Notes: generated from the letters alone by a model not told the origin. DNA of 64,000 nucleotides from Sthenelais limicola (GCA_942159475.1 OW804099.1:5350779-5414778); one strand, 5' to 3'; shown: positions 43,219 to 57,577, counted from the stretch's first letter. A program made the numbers and translations.

Positions 43219-45880
43219 TCTGAATCTGAATTAGATTTTTTTTGTATACTTCCCTTTCTCTAGATAAAGTTCAAAACACGCACAATTTAAGGGGTTTGTG
43301 CAATTACCAGTTTTTTAGCTGGCTGGATTGAAAAGAATATTGCACTAAAGACTGGAGGTTTTGGCTATACAGTAATCCAGAGAAGCGTGCAGTGCTAGAC
43401 GTCCTGCATTGACATACTATAGAAATAAATTTTTCCTATTTCACATAGATATCCTTTCTGATTGGGGACAGAACAGATGCAAGACAAACTTTTAATTTAT
43501 TTTCCCCATTCTCCTCAATCACCACGAGGAGAATGGGGGATTAAAGTACACCTAAAATGCAATGAATCAATGGGTATGCCTAGTGTTTATGTACATGTTC
43601 TCTATAGCCAATTTCATGTCAAGGTCAAGTGGTTAGAATGGCAGACCTCCAACTAATAATAATTTTTGTGTATGGTGGATATGGATGATGTGTAATAACT
43701 GCATGATTGAATAGTTTGTGTAGATTCTGAGTTAATAATGATAAAATGTAAGAGTCATTAAGACCAAATCGACCATTTTATTTACTTGGTAGAAAGAGGT
43801 ACTAATAGAGGTAAAAAAGCATGAAAACATTCTTGAAGAATAATGTATATTGCATATGAAACGTATTTAAAATTAAAATTAAATAATTTGGCCTTCAAGT
43901 GAACAAAAGAAAAGAAATACAAGACCTTTCCGAAATGGACTGTCACAATTTTACCATCACCAAATCGGAATATACACCCCATAGGTTTAACCGTTGCCTG
44001 CCAACAGGACTCAAACAGGATGTATACTGGTATATATATGTCTCAGTGTACATGTAATTGTACTTTTCGAATCGGAAGAAACCTTTTTCATGAATAGGGT
44101 AATTCTCCTTGTCCATGGTTACGTAAATATGTTGATGGTAATATGAAAATCAATAAATTAACAGAATATGTTTTTGATACACAACTACACATTATTTTTT
44201 TCACAACATATTTACATTCAGGAAAAGCATTTACAGTTACACTCTCACTATTATAGTGTTTTTTTCGTTGTGTCCTGTTGTCATAATGAATTTGAGAACA
44301 TACTGATATAAATAACGGCGATATTCCCGTCTTTGAAACTATAATGTTCCTTTTTACTTTCAGTGATGACTTTCCAGACTTTGGGAATAATCAAACTTCC
44401 ATAATAACAAAACCTTATACACAAAATTTATGAGGTGTAAGATGAGGGATAAGGTGATAAGATTATCACTGTGTATAAGGGACAGAAGGTCAAACTTATA
44501 GCTCCCCCCTACACACCCACACACCCACAAACACTTCAAATTAGCTTCCGATGCCTCTGAAATATTAGCGATAATAAAACTATTCCCTGGTTTCTATTCA
44601 CATATATATATGCATACATATAATATTATGAGTTTTGCGTGATGAGATGGATATGTTATTGAGCCCAAGGCCAAGGATCCGACTAGTGATTAACTCATTA
44701 CTCATTAGAAGTGTTCATTAAGGTAGGACTTACAGATGCTAGAAATGCTCCAAGTGTTCCGTCTGCTTGTTGGGAAGGAAATATTATAGCAACAATCCCT
44801 ATGAAACGTAACTGGAAATCTGAGACCTACTTGCATTATTTTATAATATCAACGACTTAGTAAAGGTAAATCTAACTTCCGATGATATAGAACTGTACCA
44901 AAGTTGAAGAGATATCAGAGAAGTAATGCGAATAAGTACACAATTAGTTCTGTTGAATTCCTGGGGGGGGGGGGATCCTATGGCGGGGAAGGTTTCTTAG
45001 GAGAGAGAGAAGTTATGATTGAAAATGATTACTTACAGTACAGAAGTGATAATTAGGCCTAGGTACAGTTGAGTTTAACACGTATAGAACCATAGAAATC
45101 GTCATGATATATGAGTCTATCCACCAAACCAATAGGTATTTAACATGGGGCAGAGCCATTAGAATGACCTAGTTGCATACAAATGACATCTGAGAAAAAA
45201 ACACCATTAATATATATTTTTTTAACAATATAAACCCATCCAAGGTCATTCAAATTTGCTTTCTAGGGGGTCTCAGAGATGATGAATTGTGAACCTCACC
45301 AGTATACTAGGACTGGTATTAACTTATGCTGTCAAGACTATGATAAATTATCATAAACCGAATACGATTTTGGCCAAGACCATTGTTATTCTGTATTGAA
45401 TTATTGCCTGTGAGCCCATTATCTCGATATGTAACTGACATCCATTGATCGTAATATTTGAAGAGTCAATGCTCCATTTTTATATTTTAACTTAAATTAC
45501 CTCGTAGTGCCAAATAAATATTCCTTGCAATGAGTCTGACGTCTATAGTGGTTTTCTTTGATCGATGTACATATCTCCGAATGCTAGTGCGGCTATATTT
45601 GTAGTTTTAAGGTAGTTTACGCACCAGACGAAATATGTTTTCAACTTTTATTAGCTGAGAACTAGGTAGGGGGCTGGTCACCATAGTTGTTTTGAACAGG
45701 AGAAATCTACCCCTTAAGGGTTCTCTGGTTTAGAAGACTTGTGTTCATGCTTTAATTAGCCTTTTTTTTAAAAAAAAATCGTTTTTGAATAAGCACACTT
45801 ATCTTGTTCTTATTGTTGTTGTCTAATTTTTAATTGTTGTTTTTACTTGTAACATTGAAAGTATATGTGATACAACATGT
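43219..45880. other. No recognisable gene; upstream of METTL27-like gene
   Basis: AT-rich. It contains a 13-bp perfect hairpin (43504-43538) and G10 at 44964-44973. The proximal part should include the methyltransferase promoter, but no clear core element is seen. Confidence 0.45.
43504..43538. repeat. Hairpin, 13-bp arms, 9-nt loop
   Basis: CCCCATTCTCCTC and GAGGAGAATGGGG are perfect complements. Confidence 0.85.
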
Positions 45881-45892
45881 TGCCGTAAACAC

Positions 45893-46260
45893 ACTGTCAG
45901 TCGTAAAGCCGAAAAAGTCTGTTGCAAAGTCGGAAAAGTCAGTCACAGCGTCAAAAAAAATCAGTGGAAAATTTGTAAAAGTCAGTCGTAATGCCAAAAA
46001 AGTCAGTCGTAATGCCGAAAAAGTCAGTCGGAAAGTCGGAAAAGTCTATTGAAAAAATCAGTCATAAAGTAGTCAGTTGTAAAGTAACAAAGTCAACTGT
46101 AAATAAAAAAGAAATCAGCCGTAAAGTCGAAAAAGTCAGCCTTTAAAGTTGAAAAAGTCAGTTGTAAAGTAGAAAAAGTAGTAAAAGCAAAATCAAACCT
46201 AAAAATCAGATATAACAGTTGAAAAACATCAGTCAGAAAAGTCAAAAGTCAGTTGTATAT
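45893..46260. repeat. Degenerate ~21-bp tandem repeat
   Basis: Diverged units of AAAGTCAGTCGTAATGCCGA type. A 72-codon frame reading VSRNAKK-like units stays open only where units are 21 bp; later units break the frame. Confidence 0.75.
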
Positions 46261-46269
46261 GTCAAAGTG

Positions 46270-49106
46270 CTACCTGCCAAACCTTGATTTACACAAGGTT
46301 ATTTTTAAAATATAATTTGAAATAGTTTGTACTCTTTCTTCTGTTTGTGTCCATAAATGTACAGTTCAATCCAAATTCTTATAAAATCAGGTGTACTAGT
46401 TTACATACCACAACTGCTTCTCCAACATCTACACCACCACGTGTTCAAAGCTTATTTCGAAGTGAATCGCTGGTATAAAACCAATTTCATATGTGTACTT
46501 CCTAGACGAGGAGGTGCTAGTGGCAGAGCAAAGCAATGCCTGCATTTACCATGACGTCATAACGCACCCCCGCCCACCCGGGGGCTATTTTTTAGTCTGG
46601 CAAATCCGTCTCACTCACCCAACTACCTATGTTTTTGCTGCCCATGGGAGAAATCAAGTACGGATTTGCCATCCTCAACATGTTTAAGAAGCAAAACGTT
46701 GGGGTTCATAGTGTCTATATTGTACTTGTAATGCACATACCCTGATTTCCCAACGCATGTCTAGCGATGTCCAGTGCTTAAGCCTTAACCCCCCTCGGCC
46801 GTACAAATACTCGGTAACACTCGGTTACCTTTGTGTGATGACATCATAGTCGCGGGGATTCCCCACCGGAACCCTACCCAGAACGAGGCCCATGTAATGA
46901 TGTCATAGCAGCAGGGAATCCACAGCGCCGATCGCGATGTGGAGATTAAAGCTAAGAAACGAAACGATTTGGAAGGCGTCGGGAGACGCCATAGGAGGGA
47001 GGTGGGCGGTATGGTGGGCAATGTCAATGTACAAATAATTCCATGTTTAGTAAAGTAAATAGCCCAAGACTTCTCCTGTTGTGACGATATCCTGCCGATT
47101 CCTGGTGCCACATATACTCTAGACATCTTGTGAAACTATCTAAGCCTTCAGTATTACTATTTAGTCCGAAAACATGTCTAGGGCAACAAAAGCGCCTACA
47201 ATGTTGCCCGGTCGTAATTGTAATGAGACTGATGTTCAATAACATTTGCGCGATTGTTAACAACTTGAGAAGGAATGAGCAGTAATAGATCAACTGGTCC
47301 AGTGTATCTACTATTTAATTACAATTTGGGTTTATCATAGATTCTGAATCTGTGTGTCCTCCTGAGTCAATAACCGAAAAAAATAGTTAAATATTCCCAG
47401 AATTTGCCGAGATATGGGCTTTTTTGTAAAGTTATGTCTGTGTTCAGTAGATGATCTCAAATTGGTTGGGGGAGTGATTCATTTTCCTGTGACACGTCAA
47501 ATGTACCAAAAATAATTATCTAAAAAAAATAAAAACTGACGGGGATGTACAGAAGGGGAAATGAGCATTATAAAAGTGAAGAATTTTGTTGATACTCCAA
47601 AAATTAGTGAAGTTACAGACTTTCAAAGTTACCTGCCACTCAGAATTACTAATATAAACATTTGTGGCAGTGATGTCATGAATATGATGCGACTCCTAGC
47701 GGGGATTCTTAGGAATTGTAACTCCCACGGGAAGGTACCTTTCTGCTTGGCGGCTCACATGTAGGTATCGTTAATTTATGATTTTTGAGATTATACATAT
47801 AAATAACTGTACTCTGTACAAGATACAGCACACGCTGCAAGTGTGTGTTTTAATTTACTTCATCTTTTAATCTACTACTATTTATTTATATATATATTCA
47901 TAGGTAAATACATCAGTATAGCTTAGCATTTCCCTTTCACTGCATCTTTTAATCTTGTGTACGCCTCTGCTAGTCTAGACTCTATCCTGTACTAACGGCC
48001 AGAAGACCTGGACTTTATCCAGTAGCCAGTATACCAATTTTGTCTACCTCAAATGTAAAACTTGGGCACACTTCAAAAAGTATTTATATAAATCAATTCT
48101 TTCCTTTTAGGAAACTCAGATTTTGCCTTCAGCAAATTACACCTACCAATTTCATTTGATTTTAGAAATCTTTTAATTACTGGCCAACTACTATTCCGTA
48201 TGGCTACAGTTAGTTGTTTCATGTTTTAGGCACTTGATAGTGAGCGGTTTTTTTCTATTGTTGGGCGATTCACATTCAGGACATTTATATATCAATTATT
48301 AATTATTAACCTTTTAATACTAGAACATATTTCAAAATTGTTAATTATCCTAACTCTATTCATTCAGTTACTTAACATTTTCTAATGGAAATCTCAACAT
48401 GAAAAATTGCTTTGGAAAATAAGATACAGAAACACAATTTTGTCTCCATGGTGGATATATATACCCCTAATATTTGTCAAGGACAATACATTTCTCGCTT
48501 GTTTCTCACCAAAGTTTGTTTTCAGTGCCCAGTGTAGAACCTATCAGAATAATATCCAAGATACAACTAACATAGGCATATATGTGTACTCTGTTTCAAT
48601 AATATCACAATTCAACACCAATTTTTTTCCTTTTTGTTTATGGAAGAAACTAAGAATGGAAAAAAGATAAATGAATGATATAATAGTAAATAGTAGAGTC
48701 TGCTCAATGCCATTAAAGTAATAGATTTTCATTACTCTGAGCGACAGTCCATATCTATAGGTTAATACTAAGTTAGACAAGAGAGAGACAACTCACCAGA
48801 AAAGAAAATAAAGTACCGGTATACTGTATTTGCCAAAATAATCAGAACACAAAATAGGAGATACACTCATCTGTACATGGCTCCAGTCTTCGAGTGAATG
48901 CCTATTCATGAGACCCAGAATAACTACATAAGATCTCAAAGAGATATTCTAAATAAAAGGATTGACTCTACCTAGTCCAAGAAAGCAGTAACCAATGCTG
49001 GGCTATTATTACATCTACCTTAAAAACGAGAACTACAAGGACTTAGGTATGTTATATATGTACCATGATGGTATATTTTCTAAACAGAATTGGAAAACCA
49101 TCTGTA
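46270..49106. other. No recognisable feature
   Basis: AT-rich, with a GC-rich block near 46500-47100 (TGACGTCAT at 46550, CpG-containing) but no convincing ORF or splice-bounded exon. Confidence 0.45.
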
Positions 49107-49306
49107 NNNNNNNNNNNNNNNNNNNNNNNNNNNNNNNNNNNNNNNNNNNNNNNNNNNNNNNNNNNNNNNNNNNNNNNNNNNNNNNNNNNNNNNNNNNNNN
49201 NNNNNNNNNNNNNNNNNNNNNNNNNNNNNNNNNNNNNNNNNNNNNNNNNNNNNNNNNNNNNNNNNNNNNNNNNNNNNNNNNNNNNNNNNNNNNNNNNNNN
49301 NNNNNN
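49107..49306. other. Assembly gap, 200 N
   Basis: Placeholder gap abutting the 63-bp satellite, so the array is open on the left and its true length unknown. Confidence 0.98.
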
Positions 49307-52300
49307 CAAGACTGTATAATGGAGGTTTATTAACTACTGGTTTAGTCTGTGCCTAAGGTGGTTATAGCACCAAGACTGTATAATGGAGGTTATTAACTAC
49401 TGGTTTAGTCTGTGCCTAAGGTGGTTATAGCACCAAGACTGTATAATGGAGGTTATTAACTACTGGTTTAGTCTGTGCCTAAGGTGGTTATAGCACCAAG
49501 ACTGTATAATGGAGGTTATTAACTACTGGTTTAGTCTGGTGCCTAAGGTGGTTATAGCACCAAGACTGTATAATGGAGGTTATTAACTACTGGTTTAGTC
49601 TGTGCCTAAGGTGGTTATAGCACCAAGACTGTATAATGGAGGTTATTAACTACTGGTTTAGTCTGTGCCTAAGGTGGTTATAGCACCAAGACTGTATAAT
49701 GGAGGTTATTAACTACTGGTTTAGTCTGTGCCTAAGGTGGTTATAGCACCAAGACTGTATAATGGAGGTTATTAACTACTGGTTTAGTCTGTGCCTAAGG
49801 TGGTTATAGCACCAAGACTGTATAATGGAGGTTATTAACTACTGGTTTAGTCTGTGCCTAAGGTGGTTATAGCACCAAGACTGTATAATGGAGGTTATTA
49901 ACTACTGGTTTAGTCTGTGCCTAAGGTGGTTATAGCACCAAGACTGTATAATGGAGGTTATTAACTACTGGTTTAGTCTGTGCCTAAGGTGGTTATAGCA
50001 CCAAGACTGTATAATGGAGGTTATTAACTACTGGTTTAGTCTGTGCCTAAGGTGGTTATAGCACCAAGACTGTATAATGGAGGTTATTAACTACTGGTTT
50101 AGTCTGTGCCTAAGGTGGTTATAGCACCAAGACTGTATAATGGAGGTTATTAACTACTGGTTTAGTCTGTGCCTAAGGTGGTTATAGCACCAAGACTGTA
50201 TAATGGAGGTTATTAACTACTGGTTTAGTCTGTGCCTAAGGTGGTTATAGCACCAAGACTGTATAGTGGAGGTTATTAACTACTGGTTTAGTCTGTGCCT
50301 AAGGTGGTTATAGCACCAAGACTGTATAATGGAGGTTATTAACTACTGGTTTAGTCTGTGCCTAAGGTGGTTATAGCACCAAGACTGTATAATGGGAGGT
50401 TATTAACTACTGGTTTAGTCTGTGCCTAAGGTGGTTATAGCACCAAGACTGTATAATGGAGGTTATTAACTACTGGTTTAGTCTGTGCCTAAGGTGGTTA
50501 TAGCACCAAGACTGTATAGTGGAGGTTATTAACTACTGGTTTAGTCTGTGCCTAAGGTGGTTATAGCACCAAGACTGTATAATGGAGGTTATTAACTACT
50601 GGTTTAGTCTGTGCCTAAGGTGGTTATAGGCACCAAGACTGTATAAGTGGAGGTTATTAACTACTGGTTTAGTCTGTGCCTAAGGTGGTTATAGCACCAA
50701 GACTGTATAATGGAGGTTATTAACTACTGGTTTAGTCTGTGCCTAAGGTGGTTATAGCACCAAGACTGTATAATGGAGGTTATTAACTACTGGTTTAGTC
50801 TGTGCCTAAGGTGGTTATAGCACCAAGACTGTATAATGGAGGGTTATTAACTACTGGTTTAGTCTGTGCCTAAGGTGGTTATAGCACCAAGACTGTATAA
50901 TGGAGGTTATTAACTACTGGTTTAGGTCTGTGCCTAAGGTGGTTATAGCACCAAGACTGTATAATGGAGGTTATTAACTACTGGTTTAGTCTGTGCCTAA
51001 GGTGGTTTATAGCACCAAGACTGTATAATGGAGGTTATTAACTACTGGTTTAGTCTGTGCCTAAGGTGGTTATAGCACCAAGACTGTATAATGGAGGTTA
51101 TTAACTACTGGTTTAGTCTGTGCCTAAGGTGGGTTATAGCACCAAGACTGTATAATGGAGGTTATTAACTACTGGTTTAGTCTGTGCCTAAGGTGGTTAT
51201 AGCACCAAGACTGTATAATGGAGGTTATTAACTACTGGTTTAGTCTGTGCCTAAGGTGGTTATAGCACCAAGACTGTATAATGGAGGTTATTAACTACTG
51301 GTTTAGTCTGTGCCTAAGGTGGTTATAGCACCAAGACTGTATAATGGAGGTTATTAACTACTGGTTTAGTCTGTGCCTAAGGTGGTTATAGCACCAAGAC
51401 TGTATAATGGAGGTTATTAACTACTGGTTTAGTCTGTGCCTAAGGTGGTTATAGCACCAAGACTGTATAATGGAGGTTATTAACCTACTGGTTTAGTCTG
51501 TGCCTAAGGTGGTTATAGCACCAAGACTGTATAATGGAGGTTATTAACTACTGGTTTAGTCTGTGCCTAAGGTGGTTATAGCACCAAGACTGTATAATGG
51601 AGGTTATTAACTACTGGTTTAGTCTGTGCCTAAGGTGGTTATAGCACCAAGACTGTATAATGGAGGTTATTAACTACTGGTTTAGTCTGTGCCTAAGGTG
51701 GTTATAGCACCAAGACTGTATAATGGAGGTTATTAACTACTGGTTTAGTCTGTGCCTAAGGTGGTTATAGCACCAAGACTGTATAATGGAGGTTATTAAC
51801 TACTGGTTTAGTCTGTGCCTAAGGTGGTTATAGCACCAAGACTGTATAATGGAGGTTATTAACTACTGGTTTAGTCTGTGCCTAAGGTGGTTATAGCACC
51901 AAGACTGTATAATGGAGGTTATTAACTACTGGTTTAGTCTGTGCCTAAGGTGGTTATAGCACCAAGACTGTATAATGGAGGTTATTAACTACTGGTTTAG
52001 TCTGTGCCTAAGGTGGTTATAGCACCAAGACTGTATAATGGAGGTTATTAACTACTGGTTTAGTCTGTGCCTAAGGTGGTTATAGCACCAAGACTGTATA
52101 ATGGAGGTTATTAACTACTGGTTTAGTCTGTGCCTAAGGTGGTTATAGCACCAAGACTGTATAGTGGAGGTTATTAACTACTGGTTTAGTCTGTGCCTAA
52201 GGTGGTTATAGCACCAAGACTGTATAATGGAGGTTATTAACTACTGGTTTAGTCTGTGCCTAAGGTGGTTATAGCACCAAGACTGTATAATGGAGGTTAT

Positions 52301-55187
52301 TAACTACTGGTTTAGTCTGTGTCTAAGGTGGTTATAGCACCAATACTGTATAATGGAGGTTATTAACTACTGGTTTAGTCTGTGCCTAAGGTGGTTATGG
52401 CACCAAGACTGTATAGTGGAGGTTATTAACTACTGGTTTAGTCTGTGCCTAAGGTGGTTATAGCACCAAGACTGTATAATGGAGGTTATTAACTACTGGT
52501 TTAGTCTGTGCCTAAGGTGGTTATAGCACCAATACTGTATAATGGAGGTTATTAACTACTGGTTTAGTCTGTGCCTAAGGTGGTTATAGCACCAAGACTG
52601 TATAATGGAGGTTATTAACTACTGGTTTAGTCTGTGCCTAAGGTGGTTATAGCACCAAGACTGTATAATGGAGGTTATTAACTACTGGTTCGGTCTGTGC
52701 CTAAGGTGGTTATAGCACCAAGACTGTATAATGGAGGTTATTAACTACTGGTTTAGTCTGTGCCTAAGGTGGTTATAGCACCAAGACTGTATAATGGAGG
52801 TTATTAACTACTGGTTTAGTCTGTGCCTAAGGTAGTTATAGCACCAAGACTGTATAATGGAGGTTATTAACTACTGGTTTAGTCTGTGCCTAAGGTAGTT
52901 ATAGCACCAAGACTGTATAATGGAGGTTATTAACTACTGGTTTAGTCTGTGCCTAAGGTGCTTATAGCACCAAGACTGTATAATGGAGGTTATTAACTAC
53001 TGGTTTAGTCTGTGCCTAAGGTGGTTATAGCACCAAGACTGTATAATGGAGGTTATTAACTACTGGTTTAGTCTGTGCCTAAGGTGGTTATAGCACCAAG
53101 ACTGTATAATGGAGGTTATTAACTACTGGTTTAGTCTGTGCCTAAGGTGGTTATAGCACCAAGACTGTATAATGGAGGTTATTAACTACTGGTTTAGTCT
53201 GTGCCTAAGGTGGTTATAGCACCAAGACTGTATAATGGAGGTTATTAACTACTGGTTTAGTCTGTGCCTAAGGTGGTTATAGCACCAAGACTGTATAATG
53301 GAGGTTATTAACTACTGGTTTAGTCTGTGCCTAAGGTGGTTATAGCACCAATACTGTATAATGGAGGTTATTAACTACTGGTTTAGTCTGTGCCTAAGGT
53401 GGTTATAGCACCAAGACTGTATAATGGAGGTTATTAACTACTGGTTTAGTCTGTGCCTAAGGTGGTTATAGCACCAAGACTGTATAATGGAGGTTATTAA
53501 CTACTGGTTTAGTCTGTGCCTAAGGTGGTTATAGCACCAAGACTGTATAATGGAGGTTATTAACTACTGGTTTAGTCTGTGCCTAAGGTGGTTATAGCAC
53601 CAAGACTGTATAATGGAGGTTATTAACTACTGGTTTAGTCTGTGCCTAAGGTGGTTATAGCACCAAGACTGTATAATGGAGGTTATTAACTACTGGTTTA
53701 GTCTGTGCCTAAGGTGGTTATAGCACCAAGACTGTATAATGGAGGTTATTAACTACTGGTGTAGTCTGTGCCTAAGGTGGTTATAGCACCAAGACTGTAT
53801 AATGGAGGTTATTAACTACTGGTTAAGTCTGTGCCTAAGGTGGTTATAGCACCAAGACTGTATAATGGAGGTTATTAACTACTGGTTTAGTCTGTGCCTA
53901 AGGTGGTTATAGCACCAAGACTGTACAATGGAGGTTATTAACTACTGGTTTAGTCTGTGCCTAAGGTGGTTATAGCACCAAGACTGTATAATGGAGGTTA
54001 TTAACTACTGGTTTAGTCTGTGCCTAAGGTGGTTATAGCACCAAGACTGTATAATGGAGGTTATTAACTACTGGTTTAGTCTGTGCCTAAGGTGGTTATA
54101 GCACCAAGACTGTATAATGGAGGTTATTAACTACTGGTTTAGTCTGTGCCTAAGGTGGTTAGAGCACCAAGACTGTATAATGGAGGTTATTAACTACTGG
54201 TTTAGTCTGTGCCTAAGGTGGTTAGAGCACCAAGACTGTATAATGGAGGTTATTAACTACTGGTTTAGTCTGTGCCTAAGGTGGTTATAGCACCAAGACT
54301 GTATAATGGAGGTTATTAACTACTGGTGTAGTCTGTGCCTAAGGTGGTTATAGCACCAAGACTGTATAATGGAGGTTATTAACTACTGGTGTAGTCTGTG
54401 CCTAAGGTGGTTATAGCACCAAGACTGTATAATGGAGGTTATTAACTACTGGTTTAGTATGTACCTAAGGTGGTTATAGCACCAAGACTGTATAATGGAG
54501 GTTATTAACTACTGGTTTAGTCTGTGCCTAAGGTGGTTAGAGCACCAAGACTGTATAATGGAGGTTATTAACTACTGGTTTAGTCTGTGCCTAAGGTGGT
54601 TATAGCACCAAGACTGTATAATGGAGGTTATTAACTACTGGTTTAGTCTGTGCCTAAGGTGGTTATAGCACCAAGACTGTATAATGGAGGTTATTAACTA
54701 CTGGTTTAGTCTGTGCCTAAGGTGGTTATAGCACCAAGACTGTATAATGGAGGTTATTAACTACTGGTTTAGTCTGTGCCTAAGGTGGTTATAGCACCAA
54801 GACTGTATAATGGAGGTTATTAACTACTGGTTTAGTCTGTGCCTAAGGTGGTTATAGCACCAAGACTGTATAATGGAGGTTATTAACTACTGGTTTAGTC
54901 TGTGCCTAAGGTGGTTAGAGCACCAAGACTGTATAATGGAGGTTATTAACTACTGGTTTAGTCTGTGCCTAAGGTGGTTATAGCACCAAGACTGTATAAT
55001 GGAGGTTATTAACTACTGGTTTAGTCTGTGCCTAAGGTGGTTATAGCACCAAGACTGTATAATGGAGGTTATTAACTACTGGTTTAGTCTGTGCCTAAGG
55101 TGGTTATAGCACCAAGACTGTATAATGGAGGTTATTAACTACTGGTTTAGTCTGTGCCTAAGGTGGTTATAGCACCAAGACCTGTTA
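49307..55187. repeat. 63-bp satellite array, ~93 copies
   Basis: Unit CAAGACTGTATAATGGAGGT TATTAACTACTGGTTTAGTC TGTGCCTAAGGTGGTTATAG CAC in strict head-to-tail order. From 49307 to about 51490 the differences are almost all single-base insertions; from about 52150 onward they are substitutions, with the GTTAGAGCAC variant clustered near 54160-54920. All frames contain stops. There are no spacers, so it is not CRISPR-like. It ends at ACCAAGACCTGTTAAGG. Confidence 0.98.
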
Positions 55188-56089
55188 AGGCAGTGAGTAA
55201 ATACACACATACACACACACACTGTGACTTTACTCAGCAGAGAGAGACCCGCCACTACACCTGCAGTGTAGGCTGGAGTGTAGGAGCACACACACCTGCA
55301 GGGCTCTAACCCTATCATATACATTCACACACATTTACACATACAGGCACCACACATACAGGCAGGAGTCATACATACAGGCAGGAGCCGCACATGTATA
55401 CAAGCAGGCCTGTCACGGTGGGAGTACTGCACCTGTAGATCGCTGCTGTGGGCAGAACCTCCCATGTGTCCATGTTTACGGTGCAGCAGTAATAGTAGCA
55501 GCAGCAGCAAGGCTTGAGGCCAATAGTAGTAAGACCAGCAGCACTTGTGTAACCCTTCCCTCAGGCAGTGTAGCACACAGGTGGCCGCAGTGCATGGTGG
55601 TGGATATGTACCGATGAGAGGCCACGCACCCCAGGAGTAGCACATACAGCACCACAATGCCACACGAGGGGAAGAAAAAGGTAAATAATAATAATGATAA
55701 TAATAATAAGAAGAAGAAGAAGAAGAATTTATTATATTAATTACAGGCCTATATAATATGTTAATACAGTCACATGTACATATGCTCTTATTGACACAGA
55801 TGTTTTCAGGCGTTGCCTTAAATAGATTAGAATATTCAAATACTATATTAAAATATTAAATATTAAAATATTAAAGATAAAAATGAATATAATAATTCTT
55901 GAAAGTCGAATCAAGGAGCATGACTACTGTCAAAATATCTGCTATTTTTTGTTTCATTCATTCCCAACGAACCTGACAAGTTAGAGGGAGTGAGTGATGG
56001 TTGCTTAATGCCATGATGACAATGAAGTGGAGTTGGTGAGTGAGATGGGATGAGAATACTACAGGATTCTTGCTGATAGATCCATCCAT
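55188..56089. other. No supported gene
   Basis: A minus-strand stretch at 55325-55680 has two open frames with Leu-rich segments, but they depend on GCA/GTA repeats. AAT/AAG microsatellite at 55685-55725. Confidence 0.4.
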
Positions 56090-57373
56090 GGATAGATGGA
56101 TGGATGGATGGGTGGGTGGGTGGGTGGATGGATGGGTGGATGGATGGATGGATGGGTGGATGGATGGATGGACGGGTGGATGGGTGGATGGATGGATGGA
56201 TGGATAGATGAATGGATAGTTGGATGGATGGATGGGTGGATGGATGGATGGATGGTTAGATGGATGGATGGGTGGATGGATGGATAAATGGATGGATGGG
56301 TGGATGGATGGGTGGATGGATGGGTGGATGGATGGATAGATTGGATAGATAGATGGAAAGATGGATGGATAGATGAATGGATGGATGGGTGGATGGATGG
56401 GTGGATGGATGGATGGATAGTTGGATGGAGGGATGGGTGGATGGATGGATGGATGGGTGGATGGATGGATGGATAGATGGATGGATGGATAGATGGATGG
56501 ATGGATAGTTGGATGGATGGATGGGTGGATGGATGGATGGATGGTTAGATGGATGGATGGGTGGATGGATGGATAAATGGATGGATGGATGGATAGATGG
56601 ATGGATGGATGGATAGATGGATAGATAGATGGATGGATGGATAGATGGATGGATGGATGGATGAATGGATGGATGGATGGATATATGGATGGATGGATGG
56701 ATAGATGGATGGATGGATGGATGAATGGATGGATGGATGGATAGATGGATGGATGGATGAATGGATGGATGGATGGATATATGGATGGATGGATGGATAG
56801 ATGGATGGATGGATGGATGAATGGATGGATGGATGGATAGATGGATGGATGGATAGATAGATAGATAGATGGATGGATGGATGGATGGATAGATGGATGG
56901 ATAGATGGATAGATAGATGGATGGATAGATGGATGGATAGATGGATAGATAGATGGATGGATAGATGGATAGATGGATAGATAGATGGATGGATGGATGG
57001 ATGGATGGGTGGATAGATGGATGGATGGATAGATGGATGGATGGATAGATGGATAGATGGATGGATGGGTGGATAGATGGATGGATGGATTTATAGATGG
57101 ATGGATAGATGGATGGATGGATAGATGGATGGATAGATGGATAGATAGATGGATGGATAGATGGATGGATGGATGGATGGATGGATGGATGGATAGATGG
57201 ATGGATAGATGGATAGATAGATGGATGGATAGATGGATGGATGGGTGGATAGATTGATGGATAGATGGATGGATGGATAGATGGGTGGATAGATGGATGG
57301 ATAGATGGATGGATGGATAGATGGGTGGATAGATGGATGGATAGATGGATAGATGGATAGATGGATAGATGGA
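56090..57373. repeat. Tetranucleotide array (GGAT/GATA)n, ~1.3 kb
   Basis: Irregular mix of GGAT, GGGT, GATA and GAAT units, with several near-repeated 100-bp blocks (for example around 56650-56860). Encoded MDGW-type readings are artefacts. Confidence 0.97.
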
Positions 57374-57490
57374 TTCAATTCAATTCAATTCAGAGATTCT
57401 TTTATTTGCTGATAGTATTACAAAACAGGTAGTTCAATGTCTGGTCACAGGGACAGGCCCCTGAGACCAGTTCTTCCAGAGAGTGCCTCA
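57374..57490 (-). mobile_element. LINE 3' end fragment with (TTGAA)n tail
   Basis: On the minus strand a ~100-bp 3' UTR ends GCAAATAAAAGAATCTC then TGAATTGAATTGAATTGAAT. The same tail type occurs on the intronic LINE at 40228. It joins directly to the GGAT array. Confidence 0.6.
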
Positions 57491-57507
57491 ATGGATAGAT
57501 TGATGGA

Positions 57508-57577
57508 TTTTGCAACATGTGACTAATTGTTCTTTAACACGTCACACATGGGCCAGAATTTCAGAAACTGTACAATT
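57508..57577. repeat. Family D fragment and MITE A start, broken by LINE
   Basis: 57508-57548 matches the family D end (GCAACATGTGACTAATTG ... ACACGTCACAC). GGGCCAGAATTTCAGAAACT then TGTACAATT (57550-57577) is the left TIR of MITE family A. The sequence stops matching exactly where the LINE tail starts. Confidence 0.6.

Noticed and set aside
48995..49356. ORFs spanning the second N block
   Set aside because: Same reason; the flanks are satellite and AT-rich sequence.
49307..55187. CRISPR-like or coding array
   Set aside because: Units are contiguous with no unique spacers and contain stops in all frames; the context is eukaryotic.
55325..55680. Minus-strand Leu-rich secreted protein
   Set aside because: Two overlapping frames both look hydrophobic because of GCA/GTA repeats; no clear splice sites or family.
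56096..57378. MDGW and PSIH repeat proteins
   Set aside because: Translations of a tetranucleotide array.
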